From contig NZ_JADBEG010000001.1 of NCBI RefSeq assembly GCF_014873755.1, positions 8,778,501 through 8,842,500 on the forward strand: DNA of 64,000 nt, in the 5' to 3' direction. Within the stretch, counting starts at the first letter, position 1, and each line of letters begins with the position of its first letter. The DNA comes from Amycolatopsis lexingtonensis. Lineage in GTDB: Bacteria; Actinomycetota; Actinomycetes; Mycobacteriales; Pseudonocardiaceae. The notes under the pieces are model-generated. The model worked only from the letters and a program-made list of their open reading frames with translations. It was not told the origin of the DNA and did not search any database. Positions 54,357 through 63,597 of the stretch are shown piece by piece. The translations under genes and the position numbers were made by a program.

Positions 54357-57300
54357 TCAGCCCAGGGCCCACAGCCTCGCGTAGTGGCCCTTCGCCGCCA
54401 GGAGCTCTTCGTGGGTTCCCGTCTCGACGATGCGGCCGTGGTCCAGCACCACGATGCGGTCCGCGCGGGCCGCGGTTGCCAGGCGGTGGGCCACCACGAA
54501 CGTCGTGCGGCGGCGGGCCACCGTCTCCGTCGCGCGCAGGACCGCTGCCTCCGTCGAGGGGTCCAGGGCCGCCGTTGCCTCGTCCAGCAGCAGGACGTCC
54601 GGGTCCACCAGCTCCGCCCGGGCCAGTGCCACCAGCTGGCGCTGGCCCGCCGACAGCGAGCGGCCGCGTTCGCCCACCGGCTGCAGGAACCCCGCCGGCA
54701 GCGCCGCGACGCCGTCGAACGCGCCCACCGCGCGGACGGCCGCCTCGACCTCCGCGTCCGAGGCCGTCGGGCGGCCGTAGCGGACGTTGTCGGCCACCGT
54801 GCCCGAGAACAGGTGGGCCTCCTGCGGGACCACGCCCATCCGGCGGCGCAGGCTGGGCAGGTCGTACTCGCGGACGTCCGTGCCGTCGATCCGGACCTCG
54901 CCGCCGGTGACGTCGTAGTAGCGCGCGACCAGCTTCACGACCGTCGACTTCCCGGCGCCGGTCGCGCCGACCAGCGCGATCGTCTCACCGGCGCCGACGT
55001 CCAGCGAGAACTGCTCCAGCGCCTTCGCCTCGACGCCGGTGTAGGAGAAGTCGACGTCCTTGAACGCCACCTCGCCGCGCAGCCGGTCCGGGACCGCGAC
55101 GGAACGCTCGGCCGCCGCGACCGACGTCGGCGTGCGCAGCAGGTCGCCGATGCGGCCGAGGCCCACCCGGGCCTGCTGGTAGCCGTCGAACACCGACGAC
55201 AGCTGCTGGATCGGGGAGAAGAACTGCTGCAGGTACAGCAGGAACGCCAGCAGCACGCCGGCCGACAGCGTGCCCGCCGCGACGCGGTTCGCGCCCACCA
55301 CCAGCACCGTCGTGGTCGCCAGGTCGGACAGCAGCGCCACCAGCGGGAAGTACGTCGCGACGTACTGCTGGGCCCGCAGCCGCGAGCGCCGGTACGAGTC
55401 GCTCAGCGAGGCGAACGCCTCCGCGGAACGGTCTTCGCGCGAGTACGCCTGCGTGACGCGCAGCCCGCTGACGTTCTCCTGCATGTCCGCGTTGACGACG
55501 CTGACCCGCTCGCGTGCCTCGTTGTACGCCTTCGACGCCGCCCGCCGGAAGATCACCGTGGCCACCGCCAGCACCGGCATCATGGCCAGCGCGAACAGCG
55601 CCAGCCCGGCGTCGGTGACCAGCAGCGCGACCGCGATCCCGGCCAGGGTCAGCGCGCTGACCACCGCCGTGGCGAGGCCGGTCTGCAGGAACGTCGAGAG
55701 CGCGTCGACGTCCGTGGTCATCCGGGTCATGATCTTCCCGGACAGCTCCCGCTCGTAGTAGTCGAGCCCGAGCCGCTGCAGGTGCGCGTAGCTGCGGACG
55801 CGCAGCGAGTACAGCACCGTCTCGCCGACCCGCGAGGTCAGCCGGGTCTGCGCGAACACGACCAGCCAGTCGGCCGCGATCACCAGCGCGCCGATGCCCG
55901 CCGCCAGCCAGACGAGCCATTCGACGCCCGTGCGGACGCCGTGGTCGACCCCGAACTGGTACAGCGCCGGCAGCGCGATCGACGCCAGCGCGTCCGCCGC
56001 CACCAGCCCGATCACCACCGCCAGCGGCCAGCGGACCGGCCGCAGCAGCCGGGCCAGCCGGAAGCCGGGGTCGGGGGCCGTGACGTCCACATCGGACAGC
56101 CGCGGCTCGTCGACGGCCGGGGGGAGCCGCCGGACGCCCTCGATCAGTTCCGGGGTCGGCGGCATGTCGAGGCCGGCGCCGCCGCGGCCGACGAAGCCGC
56201 TGCTGTTCGGGTCGCCGCTGCGCAGGCGCGCCGCGTCGGCCAGCTCGTCGACTTCGTCGCGGTCTTCGTCGCGCGGCCACAGCGCCGGCGTGACCCCCTC
56301 CGGGTCGCGATCCAGGCCCTCGCACCGGTGCTTCTCCTCGACGCCGTCGCCCGGGCCCGCGATCAGCTCGCGGAACAGCGGGCAGCGCGCCATCAGCTCG
56401 GCTTCGGTGCCGACGTCGACGACGTGGCCGTCGTCCAGCACCGCGATCCGGTCGGCCAGCGCGAGTGTCGAGCGGCGGTGCGCGATCAGCAGCGTCGTCC
56501 GGCTCGCTGTGACCGCGCGCAAGGTGTCGTAGATCGCGGCTTCCGTCACGGTGTCGATCGCGGAGGTGGCGTCGTCGAGGATCAGGATCCGCGGGTCGGT
56601 GATCAGTGCCCTGGCCAGCCCGAGCCGCTGCCGCTGGCCGCCCGAGAGCGTCAGCCCGCGTTCGCCGACCAGCGTTTCGTAGCCCTCCGGCAGCGCGCGG
56701 ATGAACTCGTCCGCCTCCGCCGCGCGCGCGGCGGCGAAGACCTCCTCGTCGCTCGCGTCCGGCCTGCCGTACGCGATGTTGTCCCGGATCGACGTGGAGA
56801 ACAGGAACGCCTCTTCGAACACCACGCCGATCGCCTGGCGCAGCTGCCGCATGGGCACATCCCGGACGTCGAGGCCGCCGACGCGCACCGCGCCCGCGTG
56901 CACGTCGTAGAACCGCGGCAGCAGCAGCGAGATCGTGGACTTCCCCGAGCCCGCGGTGCCGACCAGCGCGAGGGTCTCGCCCGGGTGCGCGGTGACCGAA
57001 AGCCCGTTCAGCACCGGATCGCTGCGCGTGTACCCGAAGCGCACGGCGTCGAGCTCCACGCCCAGCGGGCCATCCGGCAGCGGTCGCGCGTCCGGCGCGT
57101 CGACGACCTCCGGTTGCGCGTCGATCAGCTCGTACACGCGCTCGGCGCCGGCCCGGGTCAGCTGGGCCTGCACGACCAGGCTGGACAGCATCCGCGCCGG
57201 CCCGACCAGCGTCGCGAGGTAGGTCGCGAAGGCGAGGAACGTGCCGAGGGTGATGGCACCGTTCATGGCGAGGACGCCGCCGATGCCGAGCACCGCGACC

Positions 57301-58106
57301 TGGCCGGCGGCGGGCAGGGACGCGGTCGTCGCCGTCGGTACCGCCGACAGCCTCGCCGCGCGAAGCCGCTCCGCGAACAACTTGCGCGCGGTCGCTTGCA
57401 GCCGCCCGACTTCCCGCGCCTCCTGGCCGAAACCCTTGACCACGCGGACGCCGGTGACGGTCTCCTCGACCTGCTGCGCGACGTCGCCCGCGCGCTGCTG
57501 CGCCGACCACGTCGCCGGGAAGAGCCGTTTGCGGCCGCGCGCCACGATGATGCCGACCGCGGGCGTGACGACCAGCGCGATCAGCGTCAGCACCGGGGAC
57601 AGCCACAGCATCGCCGCGAACGAAAGCAGTGCGAAGAGCACCGAACCGAAGGACACCGGGATCTGCATCAGGATCCCGGTGACCAGCTGCAGGTCGGAGA
57701 TCGCGCGCGAGACGATCTGGCCGGTCCGCATCGCGTCCTGCTTGCCGCCGTCCAGCCGCGAAACCGCGTTGAAGACCCGCTGCCGCAGGTCGTGCTGGAC
57801 GCCGAGGGCGAGCTTCCCGCCGACGTACCGGCGCACGAACGCGGTGCCGAACGCCACCAGCTGCAACGAAATCAGGAAGACCGCGACCGCGGGCAGCCCG
57901 CCGGTCCGCCCCGCCACCGCGTCGTCCACCGCCGTGCGCACCAGCAGCGGGCTCACGGCCTGCACGCCGACGCTGAAGACGGCGGCGGTCAGCGAGAGCA
58001 CGACGAGCGCGCGGTGCTCCCACACCGCGGCGGACAGCCGGCGGACCCAGCCGACGGTCTCGGCTGGTGGGAGCTCTTGACGGGAGCGGGGCGGAGCGGT
58101 GGTCAC
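54357..58106 (-). CDS. Fused heterodimer-type ABC exporter (two TMD-NBD halves)
   Basis: A single 1249-residue polypeptide with two complete exporter halves: TMD1-NBD1 (about 1-600) and TMD2-NBD2 (about 660-1249), joined by a charged linker. NBD1 has Walker A G-T-A-G-S-G-K-S-T (Lys389), signature L-S-G-G-Q-R-Q-R and Walker B I-L-I-L-D-D (Asp512 replaces the catalytic Glu). NBD2 has G-A-T-G-A-G-K-S-T, a variant signature L-S-A-G-Q-R-Q, and canonical L-L-L-D-E (Glu1176). Both defects fall in the same ATP site, as in TM287/288-type heterodimers. It probably exports drugs or lipids. Confidence 0.9.
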   Translation of the reverse strand: MTTAPPRSRQELPPAETVGWVRRLSAAVWEHRALVVLSLTAAVFSVGVQAVSPLLVRTAVDDAVAGRTGGLPAVAVFLISLQLVAFGTAFVRRYVGGKLALGVQHDLRQRVFNAVSRLDGGKQDAMRTGQIVSRAISDLQLVTGILMQIPVSFGSVLFALLSFAAMLWLSPVLTLIALVVTPAVGIIVARGRKRLFPATWSAQQRAGDVAQQVEETVTGVRVVKGFGQEAREVGRLQATARKLFAERLRAARLSAVPTATTASLPAAGQVAVLGIGGVLAMNGAITLGTFLAFATYLATLVGPARMLSSLVVQAQLTRAGAERVYELIDAQPEVVDAPDARPLPDGPLGVELDAVRFGYTRSDPVLNGLSVTAHPGETLALVGTAGSGKSTISLLLPRFYDVHAGAVRVGGLDVRDVPMRQLRQAIGVVFEEAFLFSTSIRDNIAYGRPDASDEEVFAAARAAEADEFIRALPEGYETLVGERGLTLSGGQRQRLGLARALITDPRILILDDATSAIDTVTEAAIYDTLRAVTASRTTLLIAHRRSTLALADRIAVLDDGHVVDVGTEAELMARCPLFRELIAGPGDGVEEKHRCEGLDRDPEGVTPALWPRDEDRDEVDELADAARLRSGDPNSSGFVGRGGAGLDMPPTPELIEGVRRLPPAVDEPRLSDVDVTAPDPGFRLARLLRPVRWPLAVVIGLVAADALASIALPALYQFGVDHGVRTGVEWLVWLAAGIGALVIAADWLVVFAQTRLTSRVGETVLYSLRVRSYAHLQRLGLDYYERELSGKIMTRMTTDVDALSTFLQTGLATAVVSALTLAGIAVALLVTDAGLALFALAMMPVLAVATVIFRRAASKAYNEARERVSVVNADMQENVSGLRVTQAYSREDRSAEAFASLSDSYRRSRLRAQQYVATYFPLVALLSDLATTTVLVVGANRVAAGTLSAGVLLAFLLYLQQFFSPIQQLSSVFDGYQQARVGLGRIGDLLRTPTSVAAAERSVAVPDRLRGEVAFKDVDFSYTGVEAKALEQFSLDVGAGETIALVGATGAGKSTVVKLVARYYDVTGGEVRIDGTDVREYDLPSLRRRMGVVPQEAHLFSGTVADNVRYGRPTASDAEVEAAVRAVGAFDGVAALPAGFLQPVGERGRSLSAGQRQLVALARAELVDPDVLLLDEATAALDPSTEAAVLRATETVARRRTTFVVAHRLATAARADRIVVLDHGRIVETGTHEELLAAKGHYARLWALG

Positions 58107-58153
58107 GTCAGGACAGTAAGCGCCGCCACCGACAATTTATTTCCGCGAACGCC

Positions 58154-58190
58154 GTGAAGGCCACCCCGAGCAACTCGGGATGGCCTTCAC
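58154..58190 (-). terminator. Terminator after the ABC-2 operon
   Basis: A 17-bp stem with one mismatch (arm GTGAAGGCCACCCCGAG) and a CAA loop, 13 bp beyond the 58204 stop. Confidence 0.7.
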
Positions 58191-58203
58191 GAACGAGTGA
58201 AAA

Positions 58204-59085
58204 TCAGGTGATGTCGCGCTTCTGGTTGCCCAGCCAGCCGAGGCCGAAGAACAGCATCGTCCAGGCGAAGAAGATCAGCGCCGACGCCCACCACGAGATC
58301 ACGCCCGGCGCGCCCGCCGCGAGCTGCAGGCCCAGCTGCGACCAGTGGTCGACCCCGCCCGGCAGGTTGAGCGTGTTGATCCCGAACGCGTCCGCCGCGA
58401 TGCCGCCCACGATCCCGTTGGCCGTGCCGTTCGGCAGGATCCCGCCCAGGATGTCGACCGGGCCCCAGAGCGCGATGACCAGCACGTTCTCCACGATCAG
58501 GAACCACACCAGGAACAGCACCACGGCGAGCGGCACGCTGCGCAGCACCGCGCCGAACCCGATGCCGAACAACGTCACCAGCACCGAGGCCAGGATCGTC
58601 CCGCCGAGCGCGGCCAGCCACTGGCCCGCGCTGGGCCACCGGCCGGAGTCGACCGAAGCCATCACCGCGACCGCCGAGACGCCGAAGCTCACCAGGCCGT
58701 AGATCGCGCCCCACGCCACGTAGGTGAGCATCTTCGCGGTCAGCGCCGCGATCCGGTTCGGCGCGGTCAGGAACGTCGTCGTGATCGTCTTGCTGCGGTA
58801 CTCGCCCGCCAGCGCGAAAACCCCGAACAAGCCGGGGATGAGCTGCGCGATGTTCACGCCGTGCGCGAACGCCAGCAGCCCGACCGGCAGCTTGCTCGCG
58901 TCCAGGCCGACCGCGCCCGCGACCTCACGGGCGTCGCTCGAGCCGATGAAGTCCGCGAAGTCGTTGGTGATCTTGCCCCAGACGAACGTCAGCCAGAACG
59001 CCACCAGCGCCAGCGGGATCAGCAGCACCCACCAGGTGTTCAGCGACAGCGTCTTGCGGAACTCCGCTTTGATCAGGTTGCCCAT
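58204..59085 (-). CDS. ABC-2 type transporter permease
   Basis: A 293-residue integral membrane protein with six hydrophobic helices, starting with the cytoplasmic M-G-N-L-I-K-A-E-F-R-K-T-L. It pairs with the ATPase encoded just upstream. ATG 59085 shares bases with that gene's TGA (TGATG). Such pairs export lipids, antibiotics or peptides, often giving self-protection; no specific substrate is indicated. Confidence 0.85.
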   Translation of the reverse strand: MGNLIKAEFRKTLSLNTWWVLLIPLALVAFWLTFVWGKITNDFADFIGSSDAREVAGAVGLDASKLPVGLLAFAHGVNIAQLIPGLFGVFALAGEYRSKTITTTFLTAPNRIAALTAKMLTYVAWGAIYGLVSFGVSAVAVMASVDSGRWPSAGQWLAALGGTILASVLVTLFGIGFGAVLRSVPLAVVLFLVWFLIVENVLVIALWGPVDILGGILPNGTANGIVGGIAADAFGINTLNLPGGVDHWSQLGLQLAAGAPGVISWWASALIFFAWTMLFFGLGWLGNQKRDIT

Positions 59086-60119
59086 CACTGCTGCGGTCCT
59101 CCCCAGTACTGCTGCTGTTGCTGCTGCGGGCCCGAAGGCGGGTACTGCTGCGGCGGGTAACCCGGCGGCGGGCCCTGGTACTGCGGCTGCGGCGGGTAAC
59201 CCGGCGCACCGGCGTACTGGCCCTGCGTCAGCTGGAAGAACATCCGCTCCAGGTCGGCGTGGTCCTCCTGCATCCCGTAGACCGCGATCCCGGCCTTCGC
59301 CGCGATGTCACCGATCTGCTGGACACTCGACCCGGCGACCGCGACCCGGCCGTCCGGCGTCGGCGAAACCCCGGTGATGCCGTTCTCCTGCAACGCCTTC
59401 ACGAGCGCCGACGGATCCGCCGGCTGCACCAGCACCCGCGACTGCTGGCTCTTGCGCAGCTGCTCCAGCGGGCCGAAGTAGCGCGTGACGCCCTGGCTGA
59501 TGATCACGACCTGGTCGATCAGCTGCTCGACCTCGTTCAGCAGGTGACTCGACACCAGCACGGTCCGCCGCTGCTCCCGCGCGTAGGACCGCAGGAAGTT
59601 CCGCAGCCACAGGATGCCCTCGGGGTCGAGCCCGTTCGTCGGCTCGTCCAGCACCAGCACCTGCGGGTCACCGAGCAGCGCGGTGGCGAGCGCCAGCCGC
59701 TGCCGCATGCCGAGCGAGAACCCGCCCGCCTTCCGGTCTGCGGCGCTGCCCAGGCCCACCAGGCCGAGCACCTCGTCCGCGCGCCGGTCCGGCACGCCGA
59801 TCGCCGCCGCGTAGACGCGGAGGTGGTTGCGGGCCGTCCGGCCCGGGTGGAAACCTTCGTTTTCCAGAACCGAGCCGACCACCCGCGCCGGATTCCCCAG
59901 CTGCGAGTGCGGCCGCCCGTTGATCGTCGCCGTCCCGGACGTGGGCGTCACCAACCCGAGCAGCATGCGCAACGTCGTCGTCTTCCCGGCGCCGTTCGGG
60001 CCGAGGAAGCCCGTCACCGACCCGGGTTCGACCGTGAAGCTGAGGTTCTGCACCGCGTTCACCGCGCCGAACTGCTTGCTCAGGTTCTGCACCACAATCC
60101 GGCCACTGCCGTCGTGCAT
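59085..60119 (-). CDS. ABC transporter ATP-binding protein with Pro/Gln-rich tail
   Basis: A 344-residue ATPase of the drug/lipid exporter (DrrA-like) type. Walker A G-P-N-G-A-G-K-T-T, signature-like F-S-L-G-M-R-Q-R-L, Walker B V-L-V-L-D-E-P-T-N-G-L-D. After residue 300 there is a low-complexity G-Y-P-P-Q/Q-Y-P-type tail ending in a Gln run, unusual for an ABC ATPase and possibly disordered. ATG 60119 follows an AGGGGACGG site. Coupled to the permease. Confidence 0.88.
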   Translation of the reverse strand: MHDGSGRIVVQNLSKQFGAVNAVQNLSFTVEPGSVTGFLGPNGAGKTTTLRMLLGLVTPTSGTATINGRPHSQLGNPARVVGSVLENEGFHPGRTARNHLRVYAAAIGVPDRRADEVLGLVGLGSAADRKAGGFSLGMRQRLALATALLGDPQVLVLDEPTNGLDPEGILWLRNFLRSYAREQRRTVLVSSHLLNEVEQLIDQVVIISQGVTRYFGPLEQLRKSQQSRVLVQPADPSALVKALQENGITGVSPTPDGRVAVAGSSVQQIGDIAAKAGIAVYGMQEDHADLERMFFQLTQGQYAGAPGYPPQPQYQGPPPGYPPQQYPPSGPQQQQQQYWGGPQQ

Positions 60120-60427
60120 ACCGTCCCCTAACGTTCCCCGCTGATGCGGCGTCATCCTGCCCTACCGGTGGCGGTCGCGCGCACGGAACTCCCGAACCCG
60201 GCCGGAGCGACCTTCGTCACGTTCCGCAACCGATGAGTGTCGTGACCTGAGGGTTTCCGGGACAGGACAGATCAACTTGGTAAAGAATTCGTTCGACTTG
60301 GCGACCCGGTGCAGCGAAGTCGTGCAAAGACCTCTAAGCTGGGTATCGGCGACCCGCTCCCAGTGACCCCCAGGCTGGTTGAGCGGGTCGCCCCTTTGTG
60401 CCCCGGTCGCTGTGGCATCGTTGCGCG
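60120..60427. other. Divergent region upstream of the OmpR-type regulator
   Basis: No gene is supported. A stretch with AT-rich spots (GGTAAAGAATTCG near 60279) precedes a hairpin at 60348-60392 that ends 35 bp before the regulator's ATG. The regulator may be leaderless or have a short leader, since CATCGT lies at -10 distance. Confidence 0.4.
60348..60392 (+). promoter_or_regulatory. Terminator-like hairpin upstream of the response regulator
   Basis: GGCGACCCGCTC pairs perfectly with GAGCGGGTCGCC across a 21-nt loop and is followed by CCCTTTGTG. It could end a short transcript (small RNA or attenuated leader) started near the AT-rich spots to its left. Confidence 0.45.
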
Positions 60428-61093
60428 ATGCGGATCTTGCTCGTCGAGGATGAGCGGCGGCTCGCCGAGGCGCTGCGGGCCGGGTTGGGCGCCGAGGGGT
60501 ATGCCGTCGATGTCGCGCACAACGGGCGGGACGCGCTTTGGCTGGCTGGGGAACATCCTTACTCGGCGATCGTCCTCGACATCATGCTGCCCGGGCTGAA
60601 CGGGTACCGCGTCTGCCGGCGGTTGCGGGAGCAGGGGAACAGCACGCCGATCCTCATGCTCACCGCCAAGGACGGCGAAGACGACGAGATCGAGGCGCTC
60701 GATACCGGGGCCGATGATTTTCTGCCCAAGCCCTTCTCCTACGGCGTTTTGCTCTCGCGGCTGCGGGCGCTCATCCGGCGGGGTGGTGCCACCCGGCCGG
60801 GGGTGCTCAGGCTTGGGGAACTCGAGCTGGATCAGGCCGGGCGGACCTGCCGGCTTCGTGGGGCCGACATCGCGCTCACCAGCAAGGAGTTCGCCTTGCT
60901 CGCCTACCTCATGCAGCGGCCGGGGCAGGTTGTCACCAAGGCCGAGCTGCTCGACAATCTCTGGGACTTCGCCGCTTCCGCTACCGCCAACCTCGTCGAG
61001 GTGCACGTCAGCGCGTTGCGGCGCAAGCTCGGCGCCGAAACCATCCGGACGGTCCGCGGGGCCGGGTACCACGTGGTGAGCGCGAGTGCCTAA
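60428..61093 (+). CDS. OmpR family response regulator
   Basis: A 221-residue regulator with receiver domain (V-E-D-E at 7-9, phospho-acceptor Asp51 in I-V-L-D-I-M-L-P-G, Lys in P-K-P-F) and winged-helix output domain ending T-V-R-G-A-G-Y-H-V-V. Overlaps its kinase gene by 8 bp. Phased direct repeats downstream of the kinase suggest that the acyltransferase gene is a target. Confidence 0.92.
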   Translation: MRILLVEDERRLAEALRAGLGAEGYAVDVAHNGRDALWLAGEHPYSAIVLDIMLPGLNGYRVCRRLREQGNSTPILMLTAKDGEDDEIEALDTGADDFLPKPFSYGVLLSRLRALIRRGGATRPGVLRLGELELDQAGRTCRLRGADIALTSKEFALLAYLMQRPGQVVTKAELLDNLWDFAASATANLVEVHVSALRRKLGAETIRTVRGAGYHVVSASA

Positions 61094-62438
61094 GTTCTTC
61101 CGCTCGACCCGCTTTCGCGTCGCGGTCACGGCCTTCGTCGCCTCGGCCGTGGCGCTCGGGGCGGTTGCCGTGTGGTTCGTGCTCCAGGCGGAAAGCCGCC
61201 TCCGGGACACCGCCGCGCAGCTCGCCGATGCTCACGCCGTCGCGATCGTGCAGCTGCTCAACACCGGTGCCGCGCCCGGTGACCTGACGCTGCTCGTGCG
61301 GGATTCGATCTACGAGGTCGTCGACCGCACGGGCGCTTCCGTCGCGTCCTGTCCCGTGCTGCGCGGGGCCGGCCTTACAGTGTACGACAGCGACATCACC
61401 TTGCGGCCGTACGAGTTCGACCGCGCCGACCGGCGGTCGGTGGGGTGCGCTCCCGAACTGCGCGGGCTCGACGACGACCTGGTCCTGCACGTCGTCCACG
61501 CCACCAGCGGCGACAGCAAGTACCAGGTCTACGCCGGTGCGCAGGTCGATCCCGAAGGCCAGGCGGCCGTCGACTCCGTCCGGACCGTCCTCACGTTCGG
61601 TGTCCCCGCGGTCGCGCTGCTCATCGGCGTCATCGCGTGGCTCGCTGTCCGCCGGGCGCTGCGGCCGGTCGAGGCCATCCGCGGCGAGGTCGCCGAGATC
61701 GGCGCGCACGACCTGGGCCGCCGGGTGCCGTCCCCGCGCAGCGGTGACGAGATCGCGCGGCTGGCCGGGACGATGAACGGCATGCTCGCCCGGCTCGACG
61801 AGGCCGTCACCCGGCAGAGCCGCTTCACCTCCGACGCGTCGCACGAGCTGCGCACGCCGCTCGCGTCGCTGCGGACCCAGCTCGAGGTCCTGCTCGCGCA
61901 CCCGGACCGGCTCGACTGGCGGCACGCCTGCGAGAACGCGCTGCTCGACGTCACCCGGCTGCAGGACCTCGTCGCCGACCTCGTGCTGCTCGGCAAGCTC
62001 GACCACGCCGGCCCCGACCGGCTCGAACCCGTGGCACTGTCCGAAGTGGTCGAAGCCGTCGCGGCCGGGCACGCCGAGATCGAGGTCACCGGGGCGCCCG
62101 TGGTCAGCGGGCAGCGGTCGCGGCTGGAACGGCTGGTCCGCAACCTCGTCGACAACGCGCGGCGGCACGCCGTGTCCCGGGTCGTCGTCGAGGTGTCCGC
62201 TGTGGACGGATGGGTGGTGCTGTCGGTCACCGACGACGGCCCCGGCGTCCCCGAAGCGGACCGCCGGCGCGTGTTCGACCGATTCGTCCGCCTCGACGAC
62301 GCCCGGGCCCGCGACGACGGTGGGTCGGGCCTGGGCCTGGCGATCGTCGCGGACATCGCGCGCGCCCACGGCGGCACGGCGGAGGTCGAGGCGGGGAGCC
62401 GGTTCGTCGTCCGCCTCCCGGAGCTGAAGAGGTCTTAA
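61086..62438 (+). CDS. Sensor histidine kinase
   Basis: A 450-residue membrane kinase. First helix about residues 11-32, an extracytoplasmic sensor of about 130 residues with two cysteines (A-S-C-P and G-C-A-P, possibly a disulfide), second helix about 165-188, HAMP, HisKA with His253 in S-D-A-S-H-E-L-R-T-P-L, and an ATPase domain (R-N-L-V-D-N-A-R-R-H; G-S-G-L-G-L-A). GTG start inside the regulator gene. Signal unknown. Confidence 0.92.
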   Translation: MPKFFRSTRFRVAVTAFVASAVALGAVAVWFVLQAESRLRDTAAQLADAHAVAIVQLLNTGAAPGDLTLLVRDSIYEVVDRTGASVASCPVLRGAGLTVYDSDITLRPYEFDRADRRSVGCAPELRGLDDDLVLHVVHATSGDSKYQVYAGAQVDPEGQAAVDSVRTVLTFGVPAVALLIGVIAWLAVRRALRPVEAIRGEVAEIGAHDLGRRVPSPRSGDEIARLAGTMNGMLARLDEAVTRQSRFTSDASHELRTPLASLRTQLEVLLAHPDRLDWRHACENALLDVTRLQDLVADLVLLGKLDHAGPDRLEPVALSEVVEAVAAGHAEIEVTGAPVVSGQRSRLERLVRNLVDNARRHAVSRVVVEVSAVDGWVVLSVTDDGPGVPEADRRRVFDRFVRLDDARARDDGGSGLGLAIVADIARAHGGTAEVEAGSRFVVRLPELKRS

Positions 62439-62460
62439 GCCAGCTTCAGGTCCCGTTCAG
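62434..62460 (+). promoter_or_regulatory. Three phased direct repeats before the acyltransferase gene
   Basis: CTTAAG (62434), CTTCAG (62444) and GTTCAG (62455) have 10- and 11-bp spacing, so they face the same side of the helix, as OmpR-family boxes do. They end 24 bp before ATG 62484. Confidence 0.6.
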
Positions 62461-62483
62461 CGTCCGCGGCCGACGCTGCGGGC

Positions 62484-63596
62484 ATGATCATCTCTTGGCG
62501 GCCCCTCGACCACGACGCGTACCGGTCGTCGTCGTGGTTCCCCGGTTTGACCGGCCTGCGCGCGCTCGCCGCGCTGGCCGTCGTGTTCTTCCACTACGGC
62601 GGCCCGGCCCTCGACCGGCTGCAGGGCTGGATCGCCGTCCAGCTGTTCTTCGTGCTGTCCGGCTTCCTGATCACGACGCTGGCGTTGCGCGAAGAGGACC
62701 GCACCGGCCGGATTTCGTTGCGCGGCTTCTATATCCGAAGAGTTTTCCGCATCCTGCCGGTGTACTTCCTCCTGCTCGGCCTGACGGCGCTGGCGGTGAC
62801 GCTCGCCGGGACGTATGGGAGCAGCCGGCTCGCCGACGCGATGCCGTACTACCTGACCTTCCTCAACGAGGTCGTCGACTTCAACACGCCGTACCCGACG
62901 TCGTGGTCGCTGAGCGTGGAGGAGAAGTTCTACCTCGGCTGGCCCGTGCTGCTCGTGCTGACGTCGTTCGCGAAGACGGGCAAGACCGCGCTGCGCCTGC
63001 TGATCGGCGCGGGTGCGGTGGGGTTCGTGCTCGGGGTGCTGCCGCTGGCGCCGTCGCACCAGTGGGCGAGCCTGTCGGTGCACTACGGCTCGCTGGTCGT
63101 CGGCTGCCTGCTCGCACTGGTGTTGCACCACCCGCGCGGGTTCGCGGTGCTGCGGCCACTGACCAGCCCGGCCGCGGCGGTGCTGGTGGCGCTCGGGTTC
63201 GGTGCCCTCCAGCTTTCGGTGAAGCCGCTGGGGAGGACGTTCGGCGGGCACTGGCAGTTCGTCGTCCCGGTCTACGCGGTGGGCGCGGCCCTGCTGCTCG
63301 CCGCGGTGGTCTCGGCGGGCCCGGTCCGGCGGGTGCTCTCGAGCCGGGTGCTGACGTTCATCGGAGACCGGTCCTACGCGCTCTACCTGGCCCAGACGGG
63401 CGCGGCGGGCGTGACCGGCCTACTGTTCCCGACCGGCTTGGGCAAGGCGGTCGCGACCTCCGCCGTCGCGCTGCTCTTCGCGTGCGGCCTGCGGAAGTGG
63501 GTCGAGCAGCCGTCCATCGCGTACGGGCGGCGGCTGCTGGCAAAAGGGGAGCGGGCCCCTGCCGCGGAACGACAGGGACCCGCTCGGGTGGGATAG
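62484..63596 (+). CDS. Acyltransferase family 3 membrane protein (OafA/YrhL-like)
   Basis: A 370-residue polytopic protein with about ten helices. It transfers acetyl or other acyl groups to cell-surface sugars or lipids. Family motifs: [17 protein letters not shown] (catalytic His in helix 1), [21 protein letters not shown], and [11 protein letters not shown]. There is no SGNH extracellular domain. It probably belongs to the regulon of the preceding two-component system. Confidence 0.9.
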   Translation: MIISWRPLDHDAYRSSSWFPGLTGLRALAALAVVFFHYGGPALDRLQGWIAVQLFFVLSGFLITTLALREEDRTGRISLRGFYIRRVFRILPVYFLLLGLTALAVTLAGTYGSSRLADAMPYYLTFLNEVVDFNTPYPTSWSLSVEEKFYLGWPVLLVLTSFAKTGKTALRLLIGAGAVGFVLGVLPLAPSHQWASLSVHYGSLVVGCLLALVLHHPRGFAVLRPLTSPAAAVLVALGFGALQLSVKPLGRTFGGHWQFVVPVYAVGAALLLAAVVSAGPVRRVLSSRVLTFIGDRSYALYLAQTGAAGVTGLLFPTGLGKAVATSAVALLFACGLRKWVEQPSIAYGRRLLAKGERAPAAERQGPARVG

Positions 63597-63597
63597 G

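Noticed and set aside
54357..58106. Two separate ABC exporter genes
   Set aside because: The frame is continuous through the linker with no stop, internal ribosome site or start codon at the junction that would support splitting.
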